Position numbers and translations under genes: made by a program | In this document: positions 47,328 through 58,683 of the stretch, piece by piece | Layout of the letters: each line of letters opens with the position of its first letter | How positions within the stretch are numbered: position 1 is the first letter of the stretch | The notes under the pieces: model-generated | Told to the model about the DNA's origin: nothing | Database searches by the model: none | What the model saw: only the letters and a program-made list of their open reading frames with translations | Assembly (NCBI GenBank): GCA_016081115.2 | Contig: JABTTQ020001498.1 | Span: 1 to 64,000 of the forward strand | Origin: Rehmannia glutinosa | Taxonomy: Eukaryota; Streptophyta; Magnoliopsida; Lamiales; Orobanchaceae | DNA length: 64,000 nt | Reading direction: 5' to 3'

Positions 47328-47335
47328 GTCGAGTG

Positions 47336-47547
47336 CAGGGGTGTATCCTCACCCTTCCATGGGGGCTTTAGCCCCCCCCCCCAAAAAAAAAAAAAAAAAA
47401 AAAAAAATTTATTTGAAAACTCTATTTTTTATATGTAAATTTTATTTTAAAATATTTATTTTTAGTACTAAATATTTATTTTTTATTGATTTAGCCCCCC
47501 CAAAATTATTTAGCCCTCCCAAAATTGTGGGTCTAGCTCCGCCCCTG
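47336..47547. mobile_element. hAT-type MITE, 212 bp
   Basis: The ends CAGGGGTGTATCC and, reversed, CAGGGGCGGAGCTAGACCC are a known plant hAT MITE type. GTCGAGTG is duplicated exactly at 47328-47335 and 47548-47555. A C-run and long A-run lie inside. Derivatives of the same CCCCCCAAAATTATTTAG words continue just to the right (47571-47600). Confidence 0.92.
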
Positions 47548-47699
47548 GTCGAGTGACTAAACTATCAAGCCCCCCCAAAATTATTTAGCACCCCCAAATC
47601 AGAAGCGAAATCTGCGCTACCCAAGTTGAGGACAAGTATGCTGCCATGCAATTCTAATGCATGACTTGAACCAAGAGAAAGATAGGGTTCTTGATTTGG

Positions 47700-49666
47700 C
47701 TAAAGAAAATTTTCAATGACAAGTAGAATTGACATGGACATTTGTGTGTTTTATTAGATGAGTTGTTCTAAGTACATTTTTAGCGTAGTATATTAGACTA
47801 GACTATGAAATTTCAATGCTCATTTAATAACATTTTTAGTGTATTTTTACCAGTGCATTGATGCAATATGTCTGTTATATTTTTAGATGCGATTATTTGT
47901 GGTGTATAATTAGTAAAGAAAATAGTGCATAGTTAATAGCATTATGGTACATTTTTAGCACCTTTTGTTGTATATATGTTATCCACAATGTTAGTGCATT
48001 GTTAGTACTATTATGATGCATTTTTTATAATACAATGCGAATTCATTTAAAATACACAAATTTGAAAGGCAAATTAATTTTGGGTGTATAATTAACGACG
48101 AAGTGGTAAACATTTAATAGTAATTTAGCACACAGATAGTGATGAATTGAGAAATGTGATTGTACAAAAAAATTCACCATTGAAATGTGCAAATTGTATT
48201 TGTTCTGAGTTTTTGCTTAGTATATTACTGAAACTTGTTGGAAATGGGGGCTCTCACCGTGTTGACCGTGTATTATAGTATAAAAATATCAAAAAATTAA
48301 AGACAAATTATTTTGGTACATAATTAATGATGAAATAATGAATAATTAATAGTAACTTGACATACATATAGTGATGAATTGAGCAATGTAATTGTACACA
48401 ATATTTTTGACCATCAAACTTTGACATTGTATTGTACTGGGTTTTTTGCATGGTATAATACTGAAAATTGGTGAAAATGGGGTTTCTCATCTGTTGATTG
48501 CTCGGGACATGTACGACTGTTGTGTAATGCAATTTTGCCACTTGTATCCTGATTTTAATCTGGCTCTCGCACTACAACGCGTTGGATACTTTTCATCATT
48601 AAAATCTGCATATTTGTACATCAAATCAATCAAGTGTATACACAAAATAATCTTCAAAATATACAATATTGTCAATATTAGTATACAATATTCTCAATTA
48701 AACATCTAACATTGCATTACTGAATACTTATATATTATCATCAAATATTGGACAAGTGTACACCAAAATATGATTTCAGGGTACCGTAATGGAATTATTT
48801 TTATGATTATAAAGCACCAAAGTATGCACATGTATACACCAAAACATGCAATTTAAGTTTCAATGTTTACTCCCAATTATACATCCAAACAGGCCATACT
48901 TCATTTTATATTAGCACGAAAGCATACATATATATATACACCAAATATTGCTTCCATAGGCACAATATTACAAAACTCTGTTTACCAAAATACGCATAAC
49001 AACTCACCATCAAATAAGTTTTTATCCCACTCCATAGTGCATGCTTATAAGCGCACAATAATATGCATATACATACACCAACATTACAATAACTGCATAC
49101 ATAATCCTTTTAATTGATACACCAAAATAGACGAAAATATACGATGCATAATTTTGTAACATAACGTTGATAGGATGAACAGTGAATATTTGTTTTTTTC
49201 CAGCAACATATACGCACATACCTGGACAAAAAAAGTCCCTGAATCGCAACATTCTTCTGGTTCGTCTATCAACATGTTGGTTTGGTGTGACTGAGCGTAT
49301 TGATCGCCCATTTTGTATATATGGCGAGCAAGACTGTTTTCGTGAATTTGGTAGATATTTTTTCCCCTGCTATTTTTTCCGTCAATGAATAATGAAGAAG
49401 AAGATGACACCATTTTTTTTTTTTTGCTTATGATTAGGTGTATCTGTTATGGAAAGGTGATTTGAATACATCCCTTGATTTTAGGTAATTAAATATCGTA
49501 TTAATTTTACACCATTTTGATAGTCACCGATTTGCCCTTATTACATATAAAATAATTGCAAAATTGTGTATTTTTAGGCCTAATCTGAACCTCTGATTAA
49601 TTAGGATGGATGGATGAGATCTGTCCACACTGCCACATGGTAAGAGGCTGCTACATGAGATCTCAT

Positions 49667-49669
<3 letters not shown>
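47700..49669. mobile_element. TA-microsatellite TIR element, inverse copy of element A
   Basis: The right terminus (reverse complement GGGATGAGATCTCATGTAGC, then ACCATGTGGCAGTGTGGAC) is nearly the left terminus of element A, and inner segments match A in inverse orientation (48680-48830 against about 7900-8070). A TA array follows at 49670-49712. The left limit is uncertain, since I found no partner terminus; it may be truncated. Confidence 0.7.
49180..49413 (-). pseudogene. Unrecognised ORF inside the inverse A copy
   Basis: An ATG at 49413 opens a frame with MVSSSSSLFIDGKNSRGK and later KMGDQYAQSHQTNML and DEPEECCDSG. After about 75 residues the composition becomes random, possibly past an exon end. 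I do not recognise the protein. Element A has related sequence near 7790-7860 but no matching open frame. It is probably a fragment of an element-borne gene. Confidence 0.3.

Positions 49670-49712
<43 letters not shown>
49670..49712. repeat. TA microsatellite
   Basis: About 21 TA units, shared as a border by the inverse A copy and element G. Confidence 0.96.
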
Positions 49713-49714
<2 letters not shown>

Positions 49715-50759
49715 GAGAGTTATATAGGACCCCCCTATTATATGAGTACATAGGACAAAATTCAGACCACAGATCTACCTATTTCAATGGTTATTATTAA
49801 ATATGATTAATGCTAATTAAATACATGATAAAGTCAAAACGAGGGCAAATTAGTCCACATAAAATTAAATAGGGGTTTGGCTAAATATAGTAAATCCCAT
49901 GAAAATTGGATGAGTTACTGTAAACTTTGCAATTATAATCCACCGAATCTGTTGCAGAAATCGTCCCAGTCATCATTCCAATTTTTTGTTTATACTGTCC
50001 ATTTTTATTGAATTCAATTAAAATTTGATTCGCATTTTTTAAAACAAGCATTCGATTCATCATTCTAATTTTTTGTTTACCCAGACAAGTTGCTTATGCG
50101 TGTTTAGCATGTTGCTTATTTGAGCTTATGTACATGCTTGTAATTATGAACACACTTGCGAATATGCAAAATGCCAAAACCTATCATGTTATGCAGAAAT
50201 TCATTTCTTCATCCTTATTTTGTTTTAAAAAAAATTGCTTGATATGATCGGAATGTTGCTTAATGTGCTTAAATACTTGCTCGCACGTATGCAAAATATT
50301 GCTTAATTTTTAATGTGTTTTAAACTCTCAGATCAATTATAGTTTGTTTGATAATAAATATCATGTTATGCAAAAATCAAAAACTTATACTTATATGGAC
50401 TCCCCATTCATTCAATCACTGGTTTTTTTCAACCCAGAATTTTGCTTGGTTAGACAAAAATGTTGCTTATGTATGCACTATTGCTAGCTTGTATGTATTC
50501 AAAAAAATTGATTACGTCCCTATTTATTCTAACTCAGTACTTTGCTTAGATATGGCTATACATATGCTTACATGTGCATAATTATATGCTTATGCATATT
50601 CTAAATGATGCTTAATTATTTTATTTTTGTTTGAATCAGTTGGGATTATACATGTGCCGCAGCAGCGGATTGAAAATAACGTCGGATTCATCTCCGAACT
50701 GAATAACGAAATGTGACGAAAATATGACTCCAAAAGAAGGGATAATTACAAAAACATGA

Positions 50760-50950
50760 ACATAATTGCTAACAGTATAAAAAACCATAAAAATAACTGC
50801 TTACAAAGCAATTGACTTCTGCTTACAAATCATTTAAATTCTGCTAACAATATAAAATACCATGAAAATAATTGCTTACAAAGCAATTGAATTCTGCTTA
50901 TAAAGTAATTGAATTCTGCTTACAAAAGCAATTGAATTATGCTTACGGTA
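50760..50950 (+). repeat. Short tandem repeats of element G
   Basis: At least five copies of TTCTGCTTACAAAGCAATTG or a variant, spaced about 30-45 bp, in its middle region. Confidence 0.8.
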
Positions 50951-50978
50951 TCTAAAAATAATAAAATAAAATACGGCA

Positions 50979-51125
50979 CTAATCGGAAAACCTAGGATAT
51001 TCGGACTCTTCAGCACCCTTACTACCATCTACCACTTTTTTCCCATATCCTTCCCACCTCCTTATTATCGCCTCTGCACGATCGTCAATAGTTGTGGCCT
51101 TCCTTTTCTTACTCTCTTTTGCCAT
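50979..51125 (-). CDS. Small basic ORF of element G
   Basis: The ATG at 51125 starts MAKESKKRKATTIDD, followed by RAEAIIRRWEGYGKK and an acidic end. Lys-rich N-termini also begin the element C ORF, and the position and strand within the element are similar. Unlike C and A, no EMGF..LL motif is visible. It may be a first exon. Function unknown. Confidence 0.35.
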   Translation of the reverse strand: MAKESKKRKATTIDDRAEAIIRRWEGYGKKVVDGSKGAEESEYPRFSD

Positions 51126-52512
51126 TTCCAACATTAAATATATCAAAAAAAAGGTGACACTAGTCATTTATATAAAAGCATTTATTAACAGACAAATATT
51201 TATAAGCATAAAAACCAACCAAGCATAAGCATACTAAAATACATACATAAGCATGATAGAAAACACACATAAGCATAATTGTCAATAACAATAAGTAGTT
51301 GAAAAACATCAATAAGCAATCCCCCAGACTTAGAAAAAACATGGCAATACTAATTACCCTCCATTTTGAGATCATAATTATATAATCATAATTATTAACA
51401 ACAATAAGCAGTTTTTTGCCTCATTAGAGCAATCTCCCAATACTTAGAAACAATATTGCAATACTAATTACCCCCCTTTGAGAGCATAATATAAAACATA
51501 TGTAAGCATAATACAGAACAATTATAAGCATAATTATCAACAACAATATGCAGTTTACAAACCTTAATAAAACAACCTCCCTGACTAAAAATTTACATCG
51601 ACTAAAAAATAGGTATTTTTACCACTTATGAACTGAATTTATCCAACCTTATCAATGTCCTAAAAAAAACGCAACAATACACCCTAACAAAACCAACAAG
51701 AAAATACAAAACCCATAGTTTCTATATTTTTCAAGACAGCAACAATAAAAAAAATCAAGAAATTATCAAAAAAAATGAAGAATGAAAAAAAAAACACAAA
51801 TTGCTCTACCTACAATGTGGTTGTCGGCACGGTGGAAACATTGTTGCCGCCTTGAAGAACAACCATGGTGCCGCTTGCCGCGTCGAATAACAACCGTCGA
51901 TTTTGGGTTTTTTCACAGCTATGGGGTTTTCCAAACCACTTCTTGTGCGGAACTTCACGATGGCTGAGTGATGGAGATGGAGTTGGGTTCCACTGGGGAT
52001 TTGATTTTCGACCGAGAGATAAGATGGAGATGGGTTTCACAGTTGTTTTTCACGGTCGCTGGGTTTCACAACGATTGGGATGGAGATGGAGATGGAGTTT
52101 TCACGATGGCTTGGGGGAGGAAGGTTTGTGACAGGGATTGAGATTGATTTTTGATAGAGGATAATGATGAGAAGGAGTTTGATTTTTCACGATTGCTGCA
52201 GGGAGAAGGGTTGGAGACGGATGAGAAGGAGGGGATTTTGATTCAATATAGAATTGTGACTCTTGATTGCCAAGAAAGAAAAGATTTGGAAGATATTAGT
52301 GAGATAAAACCGTCTCCTAAATTGCAGCCACTCCACAAAAATAACTTCCATCCCAAAACTGATTTTAATTAAACTAAACAACCCTTTTTTATATTAAATT
52401 ATATATTAAAAAATGGTAAAATCTGGTTATTCTCAACCGTTTAAAAATTAAATCAAGGCCTCAGATTTGGTCTCGTGTACTCACATAGGATATGTGGACT
52501 CACCTGATCCAA

Positions 52513-52515
<3 letters not shown>

Positions 52516-52552
<37 letters not shown>
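52516..52552. repeat. TA microsatellite
   Basis: About 17 TA units with one CA variant, shared as a border by elements G and J. Confidence 0.95.
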
Positions 52553-53113
52553 GGGGGAGGATCAAGTGAGACCATGTCTCTAGGTGAGACACAATGGACT
52601 AATCTCAACCATCCCCCAATATTAATCAATGGGTATGATTTAATGGATAAAAAATATATTAAAATATTAATTTGATCAATATAAGGGTAGTAGGGTAAAA
52701 TAACATAACAAGTTATTTAAAAAAATGGAATCAAATCTCTTTATCTCTCGTACATCTCCAAATTTCCCCAATCTCACGTCTCTCTCTCTCTCTCATTCCT
52801 CCATTAACACAAATAAAGAAAACTGTGAAGAACTCAAAAATTACAGTTCATGAAAATTACAGAAAAAAAAACAAGAAAAATCGGTGCAATATTACAGAGA
52901 AATAACGAAAAGTGAGTTCGAAAACTAAATATGCAACAAAACTCAACTAAATATGCATTATCTGAAACTATCTATGCAGCGTAAAAAAACTAATATCTAG
53001 TATAATTTATCCAACTATGCAAGACTTCATAAGCTATGCAACAAAATCAACTAACTATGTATTATCTAGAAACTATCTATGCATTGTGGAATAACTAAAT
53101 ATGCAGTACATTA

Positions 53114-54614
53114 TACTACAACATAAATGACATTAGGTAACACCCAAAAAATGTTACCTAATGGCCATAAAATATTACTATAGACAATATGTAACACTTT
53201 TATGGCGTTGCACTTGCCCGTGCTACCTATAGTCTAAGGTATCACTTTTATTAGCTTTTAGTAACACTTTTTCTAAGTGTTACATTAAGTTTTCTATTGG
53301 TAACACTTTGAAGCAATATTTCTAAAGTGTTACATATGAATCTTATGTAACATTTTTTTGTAACACTTTTTATATTTGTAACACTTTAAAAAAATACTTC
53401 TAATATGTAACACTTTTTTTGTAGCACTTCGTAGAAATACTATTTTTTGCCACCAAGTAGATTCGACACACACGACCTGTTACGTATGGAAGTGACATTT
53501 TGCCAATAAGCTAAGTTGATTCTTATTACAACTTTTGCTTTGTTTTATATATATACACACACATACATATATATTATATGTATATATAATATATTTTATG
53601 TAAAAATTATATTTTGTAATATATGTATTAAATTATATTATACATTGTATATATCAAATTTTATATTATATAGTATATAGTTTGAAAATCATATTATATT
53701 ATATATTAAAGGACACAACAAATTAGAAATATCAAAAATATATAAAATAAAATTATCGACTGATAAATATTCAATCGGTAAAAATAGAAAATATATAAAA
53801 ATATAAAATTAATTTACCGACAGATAAAAAAGTTCTAACAGTAAATAAATTAAATAATAAAGAATATAACAAAAAAATAATTTACCGACGAAAAAATTCC
53901 TAAGTAATTACCGACAACATCAATTTTCATTGGTAATTTTTTTAAAAAAGTGAATAAAAGGGATTAACGATGAAATTAGTCTCCGTTAGTAAAAATTAAA
54001 AAATAAATAAATAATAATAATAAAATATATACATGCGCATTTTTCGTCGGTGTTAAAATGGATTTAATTGCCTTTGTAAAAAATAAAAAAATAAAAACAA
54101 AACTAAAATACTTTGTAAAAAGAAAATAAAAATTCAGTTAAAAAAAACAGAGTACATGATGTCTACAATTTTTAGGTTTGGTGACATAAATTAATTAAAT
54201 AAATCTTTGACATGATTTAATGATAGTTATATAATTTTGTGTTACTAAAATATAGCTTAAAAAGTGTTACAATCAATAAAATATAGTGTTGCCAAGAGTG
54301 CTTCTTAAATAAAGTGATACATATTTGCGTTACAATAGAAATAACAAAATAAAGTGATACTTAAAAAGTGTTACTTATATAAAAGTGTTACATATAAGCG
54401 TTACATATTGATAAAAATGTTACCTATTTGTGTTACAAAAGAAATAACAAAAAAAGTGATACTTAAAAAGTGTTACTTATATAAAAGTGTTACATATAAG
54501 TGTTACATATTGATAAAGTACATGTAAAAAGTGTTACAAATACGTGTTACATATGTACCTTATATAAAAAGTGCTACAAAATTTGTGTTACCTAATGTCA
54601 TTTATATTGTAGTG
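53114..54614. mobile_element. Non-autonomous CACTA element, 1.5 kb
   Basis: The left TACTACAACATAAATGACAT and the reverse complement of the right CACTACAATATAAATGACAT are 30-bp inverted ends (both continue TAGGTAACAC). Subterminal GTAACACTTTT/AAAGTGTTAC words are repeated more than twenty times in opposite orientation at the two ends, the usual architecture of CACTA transposase-binding regions. The interior has a second word set (TTACCGACGAAAAA-like). No transposase. Comparison with the related empty arm at 26000-26100 locates the insertion precisely. Confidence 0.88.
54323..54530 (+). repeat. 105-bp tandem duplication in the CACTA element
   Basis: Two nearly identical copies contain AAAGTGATACTTAAAAAGTG and ATAAAAGTGTTACATATAAG. 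Confidence 0.85.
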
Positions 54615-55088
54615 ATGTAACATCCCATTATTATAATTTCCAAAAGCAACATGCCATTTTCATAACTAAATATACATTATATTGAACCTATTTATGCAGT
54701 GTAGTGTAACTATATATGCAGTACGTTATATTCAATTATGTCTTGTTTTCGTAAAACAGTGCCAAAAAAATAACTAAATATGCATTATTTGATGTCTAAT
54801 TATGTAGTAGAAGAACCCTAACTATGCTGTAAAATAAAAATATTTGGAAAGAAAACAGATTCCTTAAATTCCGCCACAAAATCCGGCAGTGTCAATTTCA
54901 GCCCATAAAATCCGCTGGGACCACTAATTTGAATTACAAAATTACAATCTTACCCTTAAAATCAGCAAAAATTAGGAAATAATTAAAAAACTGAATTAAT
55001 CACATCCCTTCATTTTTTAAGATCAATGGGTAAGATGAGTCCACACTGTCTCACCTAGGGAGGGTGGTCTCATTTGAACCAAATCCTA

Positions 55089-56786
55089 TACATATATATA
55101 GTGCATGGATCCAGAATTTTAAAAATGGGGATACAATAGATATTAAAAAAAACATGCATGAACATAAATATTGTTTAATATTTAAAGTTGTACAACCCAA
55201 AATGTGCAAATAAAAAAGAATATACATACCATTAAAATAAAGTTGTTTAATAATTATGTCTTTAATTTAATGGGGTAATTGTAATATTCTTATAAATGTC
55301 GAGGGAATTTTTGAAATATTTTTGCTTATAAATGGGAAAATATAACAGATAATCAAAAGTCAAGGGGATTTTTGCAATTTTTAAAAATATTTGATTTTTT
55401 TCTGTAATTAGCCCAAACCTCAGGATTATTTTAAATTACCCCTATACTATACATATATAGTTTTATTGATATCCATTGGAAATATCAGTGAATTATTTGT
55501 TGGAATGAAAATTAGGGATAAATGCTAGAAATTGGAATGAAAATGTTGCTCCAGTAATGAGGAACAAAATTATTGTACAATCAAATAAGTAGTAACACAT
55601 GCACTACGATTAACAAAAAAGTTAAAATTTCAAAAGAATTGAGCTCCAGACACCAACAAAATGTTAGAAACCACGCTTATGTATATGATACACACACAAA
55701 CAGTATAATAAAATATAACCGAATAATTCCATAATAATTTAAAGTGGTGAAGTTTAAATCTCAAATGTATAAGATTTTGGTCTGAAATTTGAATTCTACT
55801 CATGTTTAACTTTCTTACGTGCATAGTTGATTGTCTGTAATTTTTTATTTAATTATGAAATTACTAAAATCATATATATAGCGTTGCGCTAAAAGAAAGT
55901 ACATTCCACCTGAATGGTCTTACCGCAATATGTTATTAATATTTTTTATGGTATTAAGCAATAAAAGCGGTTTTGACAACTGACATTTCCAGGGAAGGGA
56001 TAATAGAAAAAAATAACTCGAAAAGACACACATAAATATTTATTAAAACAATGGAAAATATAAAAAAGAAAACTTGCCATTTGAAGCCATCTTCATAATC
56101 CAAAATCCAAACACGTGAATTGTCCATAATTAGTGGCCACAATTAATCAATTTTCTTGAAAATTGTAATGGTTTTTAATATTTTGGTACGGACCAAACGG
56201 CGGCCGGCCTTTATCACCCACCCGTACACAAAAGTGGTTAAAGACTAGGTGCTGCCAAATAATTAATTCGTTAAAAAACTAGTAATTTTTTTCAAAAATA
56301 AGACAAGATAACAACCTTCTTTTGGGGGTATTTGATTCTTATTTTACCTCTGACATTAAATAATTCGAGTCAAGACTTAAATTTTATAATTGATTATATA
56401 TATCCAATGAAGGATAAATAAATAAATATGTAAATATTTATTCTATGATCACATGTGATCAGTTCCATCTGATTAAATCTGAACCACGAAATTTCATGGT
56501 TGTGGTATAAATTATGATTAGTTTGGATTTGTTAAAAATCTGAAATCAAATTAGTATATTACCCCAATAATAAAGAAATGAATATGCTGGCAGTCCACTC
56601 GGCTCTCATCCCATCTCGAGCCTTGCGTCCGGTGGCCTTTTAAGCGGGTTTGACCTGCCGTATGCGCCTTCTGTATCAATAAAGCGAAAACGTCTTTTCA
56701 ACTGGTCATTCCCAAAATAAATTATATATATCGAATATAGATATTCCTTTTAAATTTTAATTGATTCAGAAAATAGGGATTCACTA
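55089..56786. other. Intergenic DNA, one GC-rich patch
   Basis: No gene recognised. GTGCATGGATCCAGAATTTT at 55101 resembles a lone hAT MITE end. A GC-richer patch (56585-56700, with CATCTCGAGCCTTGCGTCC) contrasts with the surroundings; its origin is unknown. Confidence 0.4.
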
Positions 56787-56982
56787 CTATTCCCTCCGCT
56801 TCCTTTAAGATAGGCCATCTTGCTTTTTTCGTCCGTCCAAAATTATAGATTGGTTTCTTTGTTGAGGGTATTAATTACACAACAATAGACTAAATTACCC
56901 CTATTTAATTCACTTTATTTGAAATTAACAATGATATATGTGTGAAATATCCTACTTTCATATTTTAGTTGGACGGAGGGAG
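56787..56982. mobile_element. Stowaway MITE
   Basis: The left end CTATTCCCTCCGCTTCC and the reverse complement of the right end CTCCCTCCGTCCAACTAAAA are the classic Stowaway terminus, with TA on each side. 196 bp, non-coding. Confidence 0.88.
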
Positions 56983-57140
56983 TACTAATAAGTAATAAGA
57001 TACATCCCACGAACATGCCTACATAATGTAGAATGAATAACCCTCTTTTTAAAATAAGGATTATTTTATTTTGAGCAGCTTAAAATAGGGACTATTAATA
57101 ATGCGTGTGCGGCTTTTTTCACACAAATTTTTTCAAAAAC

Positions 57141-57307
57141 AATTCATATGAGACGGTTTCAGGGATTGGTTTAATGAGATAGATTATAAAATGATTCGTA
57201 TTAGCTAATCCAGTTAAATTTGGATTTAACTTGTTTTGATTTGTAAAATTGGTTGAATTTGTGTCATGAATTTAAATCAGCGAGAGGGTCTCACATGATA
57301 GTTACTC
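57141..57307. mobile_element. Mutator-type MITE with TGAGAC ends
   Basis: The left AATTCATATGAGACGGTTTC and the reverse complement of the right TATCATGTGAGACCCTCTCG pair as inverted ends of the common plant GTGAGACGGTCTC MITE. About 167 bp. Confidence 0.55.
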
Positions 57308-58388
57308 AATTTTTTAATGAGCAAATCAATAATAAGACAAAATAAATATCTCCCTCTTTTTAAAATATGGATATGTTTGCAAACCTTAAAAAAATTATTT
57401 CCAATTTTTAGTTGGAAATATCACATTTTAATTTTTGCATATTCAACTTCTACTTCTAATTCTACTTCTACTTCATTTAGTCATAATTGAAAAACAGGGG
57501 ATGATTATTTTATATTTATGATTCTACTTCTAGTTTGACTTTTTGCATATAAATAAACTATTTTTACAATTTTTCCACTAAACACACTAACTTAACTTTT
57601 TTTTTTTTTTTCTTTTGAAAATAAACACACTCAACTTAATCAATCTTCAACTTCTATTTACAAATAACCCATTGTTTTCATTCTCAACTACTTATCTGCT
57701 TTTACGACAATCAATCCTTCCTCAAAAGGTATAATTATTTGCAAACACAACCTAAATAGGCCCATACAATTAATTTTGAGTATTTTTAACTAAGAATTCT
57801 AGTAAAACAAAGTATACTATAAATCAAGTGGAAAAGATTGATGCTAATTTTTATGAGCATTATATATGTTTGATTGTACATAGCACAGAATCCAAGCTCT
57901 TTGAGTGGGCATTAAAAGAAGCTTATTTAAGGATGCAGATACAAAAAATCGGAAACAATTATGTTTTGTTATCCGAAACAGCCTTGGACAGAAAAGCAAA
58001 ACTAAAGCTATTTGAGGTGTCAGGTGATTTAAATGAAGCTGGATTTATGTATGTTTATTTATCTGAGTCTCATCATTCATAATACTATTTATTCTTAGGC
58101 ACTTAGCACATCGATGTTCAAAATGCTTATGCAACATGCCTAACATAAAATGAGATCTGTTTTATATGTTTTGAACAAAATAAGCACAATTTTAATCATT
58201 TTGTTTCATACAAAAAACCCTTAGCCCTACCCTTCAATTGCACTCAGTAAACCCTTCATATCAGTCATGTAGACCACACTATGCACGCAATATGCGACAT
58301 AACCGACCAAGTGACTACAGAGGTGGGAATTTGAATATGAAAATTTTGGCCTCAAGAACTCATCATACACCACTAGGTCGGCCCATGT
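57308..58388. other. Intergenic DNA with one unrecognised open frame
   Basis: The open frame 57828-58082 (plus, 84 codons, starting MEKIDANFYEHYICLIVHST) has no recognisable motif and is of chance length for this composition. It might be an exon fragment, but no splice or family evidence supports it. Confidence 0.35.
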
Positions 58389-58683
58389 TGTTGGAAATTT
58401 GGTTTTGATAAAGTCGACGTCAACCCGACATTGACAAAATTTTCGGTGGCTAAATATTTAAATCTGGAGAAATTAAAATATAAATTATTAATCTACGTTT
58501 CTGTTCACAGTATTTTTTATTTCTCAAAATCGAATTTTGGTGAGTGAGAAATCAATACACGAAGTTGGCCACACGAATGAGCATTATGTAAAGGAAGGTG
58601 AAAGGTTTTAGCCTTGTCCCACATAGAATATAAAGTCTAGTTTATCCTAGTATAAATATAAGAAGATGTTATTAGTTGGATAT
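58389..58683 (+). repeat. LTR fragment of the 27490-33455 copia family
   Basis: TGTTGGAAATTTGGTTTTGA through TTTATCCTAGTATAAATA matches the minus strand of the copia LTR at 28567-28290. It breaks off at 58683, where the SIRE-like LTR begins. The rest of this LTR should resume beyond the window if the SIRE-like element is complete. Confidence 0.85.

Larger units (their letters stand above)
49713..52516. mobile_element. TA-microsatellite TIR element G
   Basis: The left end GGGAGAGTTATATAGGAC and the reverse complement of the right end GGGTTTGGATCAGGTGAGTC are distant, but both continue with a TGAGTAC-A-(T/C)-(A)GGAC-like word and then AAATCTGA/AAATTCAGA. TA arrays border both sides. Left subterminal sequence repeats TTGCTTATG-like words, and the region 50770-50950 repeats CTGCTTACAAAGCAATTGA. 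A basic ORF lies at 50979-51125. Confidence 0.78.
52553..55088. mobile_element. TA-microsatellite TIR element J, with a CACTA insertion
   Basis: The left end GGGGGAGGATCAAGTGAGAC and the reverse complement of the right end TAGGATTTGGTTCAAATGAG/ACC share the family layout, each followed by TAGGTGAGAC and GGACT. The left arm is closely similar to the inverted right arm of element E (25960-26736). The words TATGCATTATCT and TATGCAAC recur as subterminal repeats. The CACTA-type insertion occupies 53114-54614, so the original element was about 1 kb. Confidence 0.82.

Noticed and set aside
57828..58082. 84-codon plus-strand open frame
   Set aside because: No recognisable motif, no splice support and a length expected by chance, so it is not listed as a gene.
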